This document shows positions 1 to 10,491 of a stretch of DNA of 64,000 bases, one piece after another (the stretch's first letter is position 1; each line of letters begins with the position of its first letter). A model generated the notes under the pieces. The model did not search any database and was not told where the DNA came from. It was given only the letters and a program-made list of their open reading frames with translations. The DNA is from Avena insularis (Eukaryota > Streptophyta > Magnoliopsida > Poales > Poaceae): NCBI GenBank assembly GCA_023614405.1, contig CM042689.1, positions 326,344,305-326,408,304 on the forward strand, written 5' to 3'. Both the position numbers and the translations under genes were made by a program.

Positions 1-602
1 TTCTCGGATAGATCCGTTCACTCCTCCCTAATTTTCCCTCCCGTTTGAGGCTTGTGATGAGACCGTCCTCGAAACTCCGGTGTACCCATGGGGTGACGAG
101 CGTAAGCATCGTCAAGCAGCGGCGACAACGTTGAGCAGGAGCACCATCGTCGAGCGGCGATGTCGTTGACTAGACCATCTGGAGGCGGCAGCGGCCACTA
201 GACCATCCGGCGGTAACGTAGCATCCCATCGCGCACTCCTGCCCTCGGCTAGATCCTTGCGTCATGGACATGCACTCGTCGCAGATACGGGAGCTCGACA
301 TCGGTCATGCTCGGTCGCGAGGGGACATTGGCGGAGGGGATAAATTGTGTGTGTGCTGAAGGCTGGGCACATGTCCTTTGATGTGATGGGTTTTGTTTCT
401 ATTTGAACTCCTGCTGAACGAAATATTTTTTCTTAAATTTACGAATGTATGCAGGAAAAAATCAGGCAAACCTCTCGTTTACCTTGCTCGCACCAGAAGC
501 CACCGACGTTTTGATCTCATACAACAACTACGCCGCCACTATTTCAATTCATTAAGCGTGGCCACCGACGGCGACTACGATAGGTGCGTATCCGCATCGA
601 GG
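1..602. other. No gene recognised
   Basis: Moderately GC-rich sequence with short repeated phrases, such as ctagaccatc twice near 170-210. A 75-codon open frame at 393-620 has no recognisable domain and runs into the MITE that begins at 606. I see nothing that supports a gene here. Confidence 0.4.
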
Positions 603-887
603 TTAGAGCAAGTTCAGTAGTAAAGCTCGCTGTTTGCTATAAGCCGCCACCATGTCATCTATAGCCAACTAATAATTAACATGTACAATAGTTAGCTATA
701 AGAAAATACTACTTTATTTAGCGAAGGCCCACCTTACACATTCATAAAGTGCCTAGGAGCACGTGCTGCAGCTAGCTCTTGCATGAGAGTTCACTACTCT
801 TCTCTCATATTCTCTCTCCTCCATCTCATCTTAAATATATTATTTAAAGTCTAGCCTGGTTATATAAGCTTATTGTACTTACTCTTA
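603..887. mobile_element. Tourist-like (PIF/Harbinger) MITE with TTA target duplication
   Basis: The element body spans 606-884. It begins GAGCAAGTTCAGTAG and ends CTTATTGTACTTACTC, which are imperfect inverted repeats of each other. TTA stands directly outside both ends (603-605 and 885-887). A 3-bp TTA/TAA duplication is the hallmark of PIF/Harbinger elements. The 279-bp body has no coding capacity, as expected for a non-autonomous MITE. It carries a TC-rich stretch near 790-835. Confidence 0.75.
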
Positions 888-2300
888 TGGGTAAAAGATC
901 GTTAAGTGTCTATCCAGCTGGCCGATGGAAACCATGCATCTGCTACTGTCGAGCTTGGGGACAATTGGAGGGCGTCTTCGGCAACCACCGATGTTTCCCG
1001 TCAAAGCATTGCTCACACCACACATCTCCAACAAGCACTGCCTTTCCTATCCATGTGAATATGTCAGACGGTTGGAGGAAGGCGTTACAAGCTAAGGATG
1101 GACCTCCTTGCGGCTATGCCTGGTAAGAGCATCTCCAACGGGCCGATATAAGCTGACGATTCAATCCATTCGTTTTGGTCCGTCTCGATCGAAGACAAGA
1201 TGATTTGGGTTAGCCTTTCCGGCCTAAGGCCACAACAAGTTGACCCATTTAGTCTTAAAAAAAGGATTTGTGTGGCTCACATGGGCCAGCCTGCTGCCAC
1301 AAATGAACAATCAGGACAAGCGTTGTTGTTCGGACTAACCCATCGATAACCCAAATTTAGTGACCGGATAGGTTAGCCTGGGATGATTTGAATGGGTCAT
1401 AGACTGTACTTTCATTCCGGACATTTGACATTTGATAGAACAGAAATAGACCGGGTGGACCCGTTTGGGTGTTCTTGATGGAGTTTTTTTTTAACGAGTG
1501 TTCTCGATGGAGTTGCACTAACAGCACGAGGTACGCATGTGCGCAGTGTGTGCTGGAGCCAGCCCACATTCAATAGACCATGTGCATTTTGAGCGATCAC
1601 ATAATTTAGAAAATGTAATACACCAAATTATTATTTTTTGTACTAGTAACATTTGTTTTGTTCTGCTTCTGTAGCGAAGCCTAAAAATGTGCTATAGTGG
1701 ACTAAATAAAAATCATAGCGACGCAAACGCACGGTCATCTTTGCAGTAATTGATAAAGAGGCGAGGAATGCTCAAAAAAGATTACTGCGTCATGTTGATT
1801 CGACCGTTGACCAAGAGCAACAGATCACAGTGAAAACGCACGACGCACACGTGGACAATCCATCCAGGCAACCGAAAAAGAGAGAGCGGCGTGAGCGTGA
1901 CCGACCGCCCGTCGCCTTCCTCGTCTCGTCTACCATATCCAGATCGGCGCGCGTCATGCGGCACCGTTCCCCGTCCTCGATCCCCAACGTCGAGGAAGGA
2001 AGCAAAGCTGAGTGACGCACGGCCAGCGTCGGCGCGGGAGATAAACGCTCACGCGAAACAAGGCGGCGGGCGGCGCCGCCCTCTGTCGCGGTTAGTTTGG
2101 TTGGCACGTCGCGCAACCTTCCCCCCCTTATCTCCTCCCTGACTGACTGGGACGCCGCCTTTGTCCTCACGCGCCCGTCCACCGCAGCACGGAAGGGAGA
2201 CGAATCCCGATTCCTCCACTTTTGATCCTCCCCTCCATTCCCAGATCCCAGCACGCCATGCCCTCGCGCGCAGCTGCGTGCAGCCAAGCGCCACCTCTGT
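888..2300. other. Intergenic and 5' flank of the SDP1-like gene
   Basis: Mostly unremarkable sequence. The segment starting agagcatctccaacggg near 1127 resembles the terminal sequence of many grass DNA transposons, but I could not find a matching opposite end. Two near-identical 17-bp phrases flank a T-run at about 1470-1514. From about 1900 the GC content rises into the 5' UTR of the lipase gene, and the long open frames on both strands there are composition artefacts. Confidence 0.4.
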
Positions 2301-2402
2301 CTCACTGACTCTGGCTTGCCTCTGCGCCGATCCAAGGCCTGCCACGGCGGCGACCCAGCAGCGACCACTCCTCGCTGTCTGTCTGTCTGTCCGCCGGTCG
2401 CT

Positions 2403-5400
2403 ATGGACGTAATCAGCAACGAGGCGCGGGTGGGCGCGTTCGCGATCGGCCCGTCCACGGCGCTGGGCCGCGCGCTCGCGCTGCGCGTGCTCTTCTTCGG
2501 CTCGCTCGCGCGGCTCCGGCGCCGCCTCGCCGTCGCGCTGCGCGCCCTGGCGCCCCTGGCGGCGGCGTGGCTGCACCCGCGCCACAACACGCGCGGGATC
2601 CTGCTGGCCGTCTGCGCCGTGGCCCTCCTGCTGCGGGGGCGCGGCGGCCGAGCCGGCGTGCGCGCGCGGGTGCAGTCCGCCTACCGCCGCAAGTTCTGGC
2701 GGAACATGATGCGCGCCGCGCTCACCTACGAGGAGTGGGCGCACGCCGCGCGGATGCTCGAGAGGGAGACGCCGCGCCGCGCCACCGACGCTGACCTCTA
2801 CGACGAGGAGCTCGTGCGCAACAAGCTACGCGAGCTCAGGCACCGCCGCCAGGAGGGCTCGCTCAGGGACATCGTCTTCTGCATGCGCGCCGACCTGCTC
2901 AGGAACCTTGGCAACATGTGCAACCCCGAGCTCCACAAAGGGAGGCTGCAGGTACTCGTGCCATCTGATGCTATCTTTGAGTTCGATCGCAGTACTGTTT
3001 AGGGATCCCTACTGTTTATTGCCCGAGTATTAGAAATGTTTCTCCTTTTCCGTGGTCAGAGGACTCAATACATACACAATTTGTTAGTAATCCCACTAGG
3101 CAAAATTTGAACAGGGCCCATGTATTCTGCCAGTTATTGTTGAATAATGAATTTACTTGGTTCCTCAGACGATTCATTCAGATCATGTCAATATGGACAT
3201 ACATTCAAGCATCACTGAAATGTTTATTCTTAATGATCTCGTAGGTGCCTAAACTCATCAAGGAGTACATTGAGGAGGTATCTACTCAACTGAAGATGGT
3301 TTGCAATTCTGATTCAGACGAGTTACCTCTCGAAGAGAAACTGGCATTTATGCATGAGACAAGGCATGCCTTTGGTAGATCTGCCTTACTGCTAAGTGGT
3401 GGTGCTTCATTTGGATCTTTTCATGTGGGTGTTGTCAAAACCTTGGTAGAACATAAGCTTCTACCCAGGATTATTTCAGGATCAAGCGTTGGCTCAATAA
3501 TGTGTTCTATTGTCGCCACAAGGTCATGGCCAGAACTGGAGAGTTTTTTTGAGGAGTGGCATTCCTTGAAATTCTTTGACCAGATGGGTGGGATCTTTCC
3601 TGTATTTAAAAGGATTTTGACGCATGGAGCTGTTCATGACATTAGGTACTTGCAGACGCAATTGAGAAATCTTACAAGCAATTTGACATTTCAAGAGGCA
3701 TATGACATGACTGGCCGGGTTCTCGTTGTCACTGTGTGTTCTCCAAGAAAACATGAGCCACCTCGATGCCTGAACTATTTGACATCACCTCATGTTCTCA
3801 TCTGGAGTGCGGTAACTGCTTCCTGTGCTTTTCCTGGACTTTTTGAGGCCCAAGAGTTGATGGCCAAAGATCGATTTGGAGCAACAGTTCCTTTTCATGC
3901 TCCATTCTTGTTGGGTGTGGAGGAACGAGCTGACGCTGCTACGCGGCGCTGGAGAGATGGGAGCTTAGAAAGTGATTTGCCCATGAAGCAATTGAAGGAA
4001 TTATTCAATGTGAATCATTTCATAGTAAGCCAAGCCAATCCTCACATAGCTCCATTATTGAGACTAAAGGAAATCATCAGGGCTTACGGAGGCAGCTTTG
4101 CTGCCAAGGTATGTCAAATGCTTCCTCCATAGTCCTTATGCCTACTACTATTTCCTTATTCTGTGTCAGATTTTTGTGCCAGTTTGGCTGACCGTGCTTT
4201 CCATTTCACGTGAACATAGTATCTTCTTTCCATTATATTTATTTATGATAATAGCTTTCGTCGTTGCAGTAATGTGTGTGAGTTTATGGCTTAGTAGCAT
4301 AGAATAGAACTATACCCACCAAGGCATGGTTGACTGTAAATTCCAGCTGAACTATATGTCCGAATAATGCATTCTACCAAACTATCCCCTGGCAGGATGT
4401 GCTGAAGTACGTATTGTATGGTCTAATATGATATTCTAATATTTTTATATGTAGCTTGCTGAACTTGCTGAGATGGAAGTTAAGCATAGGTTTAATCAAG
4501 TCCTGGAACTTGGATTTCCATTAGGAGGAATAGCTAAGTTGTTTGCTCAACACTGGGAAGGTGATGTCACAATTGTTATGCCAGCCACTCTTGCTCAGGT
4601 TCTAAACGTTTCCCAATCCATTATTTTGTGCAAATATCAAATCTTTGTAACATTACTCAGTAACCTTACACAGTCCTTTTCTCGTGCATACCAGTATTCA
4701 AAGATCATACAGAATCCGTCGTATTCTGAGCTTCAGAAGGCCGCAAGTCAGGGTAGGCGATGCACATGGGAAAAGCTCTCTGCCATCAGAGCAAATTGCG
4801 CTATTGAGCTTGCATTAGATGAATGTGTGGCCCTCCTGAACCACATGCGCAGGCTCAAGAGAAGTGCAGAAAGAGCAGCTGCTTCACAGGGATATGGTGC
4901 TACAATTAGACTCTGTCCATCTAGAAGGATTCCGTCATGGAATCTCATAGCAAGAGAAAACTCAACTGGTTCTCTCGAGGACGAAATGCTTACATCACCA
5001 ACTGTTACAAGTCAGGCGGCTGGAGGTACTGCCGGACCATCTAACAGAAATCATCATCTCCAACATGGTATGCATGACAGCAGTGACAGTGAATCTGAAA
5101 GTATAGACCTAAACTCATGGACAAGAAGTGGTGGCCCTCTCATGAGGACAGCATCAGCTAACAAGTTCATCAGCTTCGTTCAGAACCTTGAGATTGATAC
5201 AGAATTCAGAACAATTTCACCAAGGGGAAGTGGAAGTGATACTATGACACCAAGTAGTAACTTGTTGGCTGGTCACCCACTTGGTAGAGAGCTAGTTGAA
5301 AACCACCCAATGCCTGTTTCTCCTGGTAGGACCTCAGGCAATTCAGGTTGCGGTCCTCATGACAGTACTGTCCATAGATCTCCATTTGGTCTTTCGACCA

Positions 5401-6083
5401 GTATCATGGTCCCTGAAGGTGACTTGCTGCAGCCTGAAAAGATCGAGAATGGCATTTTGTTCAATGTTGTGAGAAGGGATACTCTTCTAGCATCTACTAG
5501 CGGAGTTGACCCTCATGGGCATTCACAAGAAGCAGATGTGGAAACAGTACCCACCGAGTGCCTTTACGGTGCTTCGGACGACGACGACGAGGCTGAATCA
5601 AAAGTTGATGATGAAGCAGCATCTGACGCTGGAGTATGCATGGGCAGCGAAAATGTAGGTCATCAGGGATCTTCACTTGCAGGAAATCTAGATTCTTCCG
5701 CCTCCATAGATTTTCAAGCTGAAACAAATACTAGTAGATCAGATGCTCCATCTCTTTTTGATATCTGTGTAGAGATCCCTCAAGCAACCATGGCTGCTCG
5801 CGAGCCTTCTTCAGAAACAACAGTGGAGATGGCAGAGACAGAATGCCCCAAAGGGAATTTAACTGCTGGGAATGATGAAGTTGAGTCTGGTTCTGCTAAT
5901 AGAGAATCTTCCAATCTTTCTCAGACAGCAGAAACTAGGCAGCAGCATCAAGTGGATACGGGGTCTGTAAACTCGTATGATGTTTCTGTTTCAGAAGATG
6001 ATAGACTTGTCAATGTCATTTCGAGCGAGAAACCAGTTACTACTTCCAGTGGCGGAGCTGAGAGTGGCATCTGGGAGAAATGA
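2403..6083 (+). CDS. SDP1-like: SDP1-type patatin-like triacylglycerol lipase, four coding exons
   Basis: Predicted exons are 2403-2951, 3245-4108, 4455-4598 and 4695-6083. All have GT-AG borders in phase 0 and together give about 981 residues. The N-terminal third has hydrophobic segments and a conserved DUF3336-like helical region ([17 protein letters not shown]). The patatin domain shows an oxyanion loop GGASFG (about residues 235-240), the nucleophile elbow GSSVG (Ser about 264) and a catalytic aspartate in the DGS motif (about 421). The serine-rich acidic C-terminus (about residues 560-981) is probably disordered. Proteins of this family hydrolyse triacylglycerol at the oil-body surface during germination (known for Arabidopsis SDP1). 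The DGS motif replaces the more usual DGA or DGG. Intron 3 is 96 bp, in frame and stop-free, so it is easily read as coding. ATG 2403 is chosen because the family-like N-terminus (MDVISNEA) starts there. An in-frame upstream ATG at 2316 lies in the leader. No disruption is visible. Confidence 0.9.
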
Positions 6084-6565
6084 AGCTGTGTAGGAGTAGT
6101 AGTGTAAAAGGTGCAAAACTGTTGACTGGCTTGATGCTAGGTTGTGTTGGGAGTTGTAGTTTAAACAACTCTGGTAGTTTAAAGTCGTCTCACGAACAAA
6201 CTGGGTTGTCTGTAAACCTAGGTGCCATAATTACGTTGTAGGGCAGTCAACCTCCTAGTGGAGTAATAAGAACAACTCGTTTTCGAACACACATAAAAGA
6301 AGAGTTTATATGTTTCTGAAATTGATGAAAATTCCTTGCGATGGATTCTTTTGAATGAGCTGCCCAGACCACAGCTCTTTTCAGGCTATGGCGTTCCCTA
6401 GTTTCTGATTGTTTAAATTGCAGACTCGAGAGTTGTTAAGGCCATTAGCATTCAGCAGATTACATATAAGTTCGGTGCAGCGAGTTCAGCAGCCGAGTTC
6501 TTCCTTCGGTTTCCCTGTTAGAATATATTTCGGTTTTGGAAAAGATTAGTCATTGATAGAATTTG
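6084..6565 (+). other. 3' UTR and downstream flank of the SDP1-like gene
   Basis: AT-rich sequence directly after the stop codon with several aataa-type motifs near 6260-6300. No further coding sequence is seen. Confidence 0.45.
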
Positions 6566-6815
6566 TACTCACTCTGTCCTGAAAAGGATGTCTTAAATTT
6601 GTGTAAAGTTGAATGTATCTAGACATTATTTACTATATAGATTCATTCAAACTCAGACAAACTTGCAACATTCTTTTTGGAATGGACGGAGGCACTTCCA
6701 CCGTCCTGAAAAGGATCTTAGATTTGTTAAAATTTTGATATTTCTATATACTAAAACATGTCTAGAGTCATGTAAATTTAGACAAATCTGCAACATCTTT
6801 TTCCAGGACGGATGA
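6566..6815. mobile_element. Stowaway-like MITE remnants, two overlapping units
   Basis: The segment opens with tactcactctgtcctgaaaa and contains two related inverted-repeat units. Each begins with a gtcctgaaaaggat-like arm (6576 and 6703) and ends with a ttggaatggacgga- or ccaggacggatga-like arm. This is the degenerate CTCCCTCCGTCC terminus of Triticeae Stowaway (Tc1/mariner) MITEs. The first unit lacks a clean TA boundary at its inner end, which suggests nesting or a tandem arrangement. Confidence 0.55.
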
Positions 6816-6829
6816 GTATCTTGTTTTGT

Positions 6830-6905
6830 ACTGCCCCTATAAATACTGTCCGAGAGGCTCAATAAACAAACATATTATAACAATCCCTCTCTCTATCGTT
6901 CTACA
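6830..6905 (+). mobile_element. 3' part of a copia-type LTR (remnant)
   Basis: The order of signals is that of an LTR: a TATA-like cccctataaata (about 6834), the phrase gaggctcaataaac containing aataaa, then tctctatcgttctacat. The last phrase recurs at 40868-40886, just before a tRNA-Met-type primer site. No matching LTR or internal domain follows here; a LINE-like tail is inserted directly after. Assignment is by signal order only. Confidence 0.4.
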
Positions 6906-6910
6906 TTCTT

Positions 6911-7440
6911 ATCTTTTTTGGGGGGCAAAAGGAATTGTATTAAATGATAGAAGTAGTGTTACAATCCCTTTGGATTCGATCCTGAAGAACTTCAGGGACT
7001 GACCCAAACCAGACCTGTGCCTTTTGGTTCAACAATTCAAATCCAGCTAACTCATGACTAGCACTATTACATAATCTAGAAATTTTAAGAAAAGCTCCAA
7101 ATCGGTCAGACACCAGTAGTAATCAGAGGTCCTCCACCAGTAGACCCAAAGGTTTACGATTCTCCGGGCTCAACGCCATTTGCATAAGCACCGAGCTATC
7201 AGTCTCCACAGTAATTTTCTCCATTCCCAAATCAAGGGAGAATCGTAAACCTTGAAGCCAAGCTTGTAGTTCTGCCTCCAATGCAGATGAACAGAGACGG
7301 AGGTCCCTGCAAGCTAAGAAGACCACCGAGCCATCACTCTGACGGAGTATCATGCCAGCACCCCGTTTCAGCCACAAAGGCACCGTCAATGTTCAGTTTA
7401 CCCTTGTAGGTTTCTACTGTCACGTCTTTTAGAAGTTAAT
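6911..7440 (-). pseudogene. LINE-type RNase H domain fragment with 3' tail
   Basis: Read on the minus strand, the segment encodes a plant-type RNase H-like domain: KRGAGMILRQSDGSVVF, then ALEAELQAWLQGL, then an ETDSS motif carrying the catalytic Asp. Just upstream the phrase LNIDGAF is in a different frame, so the copy is frameshifted near 7370. On the minus strand the unit ends with an AT-rich tail, a run of Cs and a short A-run (T-run at 6911-6917). That is how grass non-LTR retrotransposon 3' ends look. It is a 5'-truncated remnant with no RT visible. Confidence 0.6.
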
Positions 7441-8225
7441 ACCGTCTATAATTTTGTTCTGATGCTTGACCATATTACAACAAATGGCTTGTTTTTTCTC
7501 CCGATTTCTTTCTATATGGCGAAAAATGGTAAAAAATGAACATACAATATTTGAGTATGGCAAAAAGTAAGAGGGATTACAATGTTGATTCTGGTAAAAT
7601 ATTTATGGATTTTCAAGAATTTTTGACAAGCGTCAAGTATACAAAACGAATAGCAAAAATTATTATTTTTAGCACATACAACTAAATAAATGAAAATGAC
7701 AAAAGTAAATCCTACTCTTTCGGAACCAACAAAAATAAAATGCAAGCAAACACAAGCTATCTCTCTCATTACTATATGTTTTTCACATCATTAACCTATT
7801 GGCCAGTTGGATGATCCTAAAAAACCATTAATTATCATTATTTCACAATTTCAATTAGCATAGAGTTTTTCCCATTGACTCAATTGACACAACCGTAAAT
7901 TTTGAAGAGAAACCGACACGTCCATAGCTCTTATGGACTATAGCATGACATGAAAATTCAAGCAAACAAAATATTTAACATGAAACTAAAAGTGGTATCG
8001 ATTAATATGGATGTGGCCTTAAAGTTGTATACATGTGCTGGATCTTATTGATTTCAAGGCGTATTTTGTTTCGAGAAGCAAGATTTGTACCTTGAATTGA
8101 CTTGGATGTGAGAAAAGGTGGAATGTAGTGGTGAATCCTCAAAAACTTTCCTTCAAAGTAAAATGCGATAAGGTAGGGTATAAAAAAATGTGGTAATTTA
8201 GGGAGCAAAATCTAAGTTACTACAA
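7441..8225. other. AT-rich intergenic sequence
   Basis: No domain, long open frame with composition support or transposon end was recognised. The short open frames here come from AT-rich sequence. Confidence 0.4.
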
Positions 8226-8404
8226 TAGTTTAAATGGTGGTTTTTTTTACTTCCTCCAGCCAATATTAATCGACTCAAATTTATCTAGATTTGAATAAAT
8301 TTAGAAAATATTTCGTATATAGGTTTATTCAAATTTTAACAAATCAAAATCAATTAATATAGATCGGAGGGAGTAGCAAAAACAAAGTTAGTTTAAATGG
8401 TGGT
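8226..8404. repeat. 16-bp direct repeats flanking the Stowaway element
   Basis: tagtttaaatggtggt occurs at 8226-8241 and again, identically, at 8389-8404. The copies bracket the Stowaway MITE at 8248-8375 plus a short T-run on the left and an A-rich stretch on the right. The repeat is too long to be the MITE's own TA duplication. Confidence 0.7.
8248..8375. mobile_element. Stowaway MITE
   Basis: A 128-bp element including its TA target sites. The ends read TACTTCCTCCAGCC and GATCGGAGGGAGTA, imperfect inverted repeats of the canonical CTCCCTCCG terminus. The interior is AT-rich and largely self-complementary (aatttatctagatttgaataaattt and its partner). It lies about 150 bp upstream of the site II elements of the L33 gene. 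Confidence 0.8.
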
Positions 8405-8522
8405 GCTATCCGCTGGCCTTCAGTGCCTGTTTGCTTTTTTTAGAGGAGACAGCCCGTTTGCTATTCGAGCTGGAGCCAATAGTAAGCCATACCACAAAGG
8501 TCGAACGGTAAGCTGTTGCCAC

Positions 8523-8587
8523 AGGCCCACAGCCCAGCCCATGGAAGGTCAGACTTTCCCTGCGGTGTTTCTTCGCTAGAACCCTAG
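8523..8587 (+). promoter_or_regulatory. Site II elements and telo-box-like motif of the L33 promoter
   Basis: Two site II-type motifs are present in inverted form: AGGCCCA (8523-8529) and AGCCCA (8536-8541), the complements of TGGGCC and TGGGCT. They are followed at about 8577 by gaaccctagcc, one base from the AAACCCTA telo-box core. In plants this pairing is characteristic of ribosomal-protein and organelle-biogenesis promoters. That fits the gene that follows. Confidence 0.6.
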
Positions 8588-8817
8588 CCGCCTCGCCATC
8601 CCAAAGAACCAGGAAAGGGAAGCGACGATCTGGTCTGGTGTGCCCCTCGGCGTCGAATCCTGTCACCTCGTAAGCTGTCACTCTCTATCCCAATCTTTCT
8701 CCCTTCTCGTAAGCGAAAGATCATGGTGATTGGAGCTCCGCGGCACTCTGATCTCCATGCCCTGATGATTCGAGCGTCTCTTTGGCAGCACGGCAAACGA
8801 AGTGCCGCTCCGTCGGG

Positions 8818-8991
8818 ATGGGGAAGGCGAAGCGGGCGTCCATCTTCATCAGGCTCGTGTCGGCCGCCGGCACGGGGTTCTTCTACGTGAAGCGCAAGAA
8901 CCCTCGGCGGATCACGGAGAAACTCGAGTTCAGGAAGTACGACCCCCGCGTCAACAAGCACGTCCTCTTCACGGAGGCCAAGATGAAGTGA
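8818..8991 (+). CDS. Ribosomal protein L33, mitochondrial type
   Basis: The 57-residue product starts [20 protein letters not shown], and the family signature continues ([31 protein letters not shown]). This is the bL33 family, a small basic protein of the large ribosomal subunit. The nuclear copy without a long presequence matches the mitochondrial-type L33 of plants. ATG 8818 is chosen because it gives the family's normal length. An open frame extending to 8782 begins with a TTG. A 5' UTR intron is plausible, with donor cgtaagc at 8670 and acceptor ttggcag ending at 8788. The gene looks intact. It could in principle be a recent duplicate, but the upstream site II motifs argue for a working promoter. 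Confidence 0.88.
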   Translation: MGKAKRASIFIRLVSAAGTGFFYVKRKNPRRITEKLEFRKYDPRVNKHVLFTEAKMK

Positions 8992-9124
8992 CATTCGCAC
9001 CGCAGGCCAGAAGCTGAATAACGCCGTCGAGTCCTGGAATGAAGTGACGGATGTATCTGATCCTGTTCTTCTTTCTTCTTTGCTTGTACTGTCTGTCGCT
9101 GGACCCGAGCTGCAGTGCATTTCT

Positions 9125-9395
9125 GTTCAGCTCTTCTTTCTTGCTTGCTGTCCAGGTCCACTGTATTCCCATGAAGCTGTACTGTGTTTCTCTACTTTCC
9201 TGACATCGTGTCGACAGACATGACAATTCGTCTGTCTCTGCAAACGAATGTAGATCACTGATGAATGCGTGCAGTACGGTGCTTTTCACCTGTTCTTTCG
9301 TGCTGCTAGTCTAGGTCCAATGTATGCCGATTAAGCTACTACCGTGTTCTCTCCCTGTCTGGCGTCATGCCGACAGATATGACAATTCGCCTGTC
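9125..9395. repeat. Diverged tandem duplication in the L33 3' flank
   Basis: About 100 bp beginning near 9140 (caggtccactgtattccc, gacagacatgacaattcg) recurs beginning near 9305 (taggtccaatgtatgccg, gacagatatgacaattcg). The copies are separated by about 163 bp and carry scattered substitutions. It probably covers the 3' UTR or polyadenylation region of the L33 gene. Confidence 0.6.
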
Positions 9396-10491
9396 TTTGT
9401 AACATCTTGGTCCAAACTGCATCAGTGACCGAAGCTACAAGTGGAAGTTGATCACTTGATCTGAAGCCGTGGCGTACTGCTGATCACCGATGAGTGCTAA
9501 CACTTTCTTGCTCTTGGCAAATTTTGTGTGAATTTAATTCAGTGTCTTCTGAAAATCATACCACTTGGTCAGTAAACAAGAGAGTGCCTAGTGATTTAGA
9601 GGCGGAACTTCGGAAAGTGAATTGTGGATGTTAAACAAAGGTGCTGTTAGTTCAACCCCATAAGCCAGCGGTAGATTTCACGAATCTGACACATTTCTGT
9701 TTCTCCAAGTTCAGTGTATAGCAAAAAAGGAGCAAGAAACAGTTAATGCAGATAATAATATAAACAGAAAATGCAAAGTAAGACCATTCGAGCAGAACAA
9801 ATGCACAATGCAAGAATCCATACAGCAAGGAGAGAAAAAAGGTAAGGTGCCTGAGCAGCTGTTAGGATGTTATCCTAGCATTAAGATAAAACTATTGCTA
9901 GGCAACGTATTAATGTAGAATTCATTGATCAGAGCCGAGGGAACGTGGGCTACTGGACAACACCATGACTCCATGAGGCAGGTTGAGGGGGGCATGTTCT
10001 TCTCCACCTAATTATACTGGCAGCACACTACTATGCAAGCTCAGAGGCATCACAGCAACAATGTTCTGACACGGCAAATGCAAACAGTTCATGTGTCAAT
10101 TCGACAGCATCTCTCATCAGAGCCGATTCTTTACCAGATTGCAATTTCGTGGAACAAAATCATGACATCTTATCATGTGACATGACGGAACTTACAATAC
10201 AAAACCCTATGTGCATGCAGTTACAGGTACAATGTAGTTAACAACATCACAGCAGCTAGCTCCAAAGCCAACATATATTGATAGAACCCTGAAGAGAGGC
10301 CTAACAGTAATTCAATAAGGCAGGTTACATTCAGAAACAACCAAAAGAAAAGGTGAAAATTGTTGAAGACAAATTTACTTTGTTATCTGATATTCTGGGG
10401 GCATTTTGTACGGCGATTATGGAAAAAAAAAGGACACACTAAAAAGAATAATATATGGGTGATGGGTGAAGTCCTAAGCTAGTATGATGAA
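9396..10491. other. Intergenic, including the 3' flank of the TNP gene
   Basis: No open frame with domain support. The part next to 10491 is the predicted 3' UTR of the minus-strand TNP gene and is AT-rich when read on that strand. No repeat or transposon end was recognised. Confidence 0.4.

Noticed and set aside
1127..1400. DNA transposon beginning agagcatctccaacggg
   Set aside because: The left end looks right, but no inverted right end or target duplication could be found, so it is not listed as an element.
1790..2744. Two long minus-strand open frames (231 and 266 codons) over the lipase promoter and first exon
   Set aside because: Very GC-rich sequence leaves antisense frames open. They overlap the well-supported SDP1 exon and encode Arg/Ala-rich nonsense.
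8406..9289. Minus-strand open frames of 90-178 codons over the L33 gene
   Set aside because: They are antisense to the conserved L33 protein and lack any domain.
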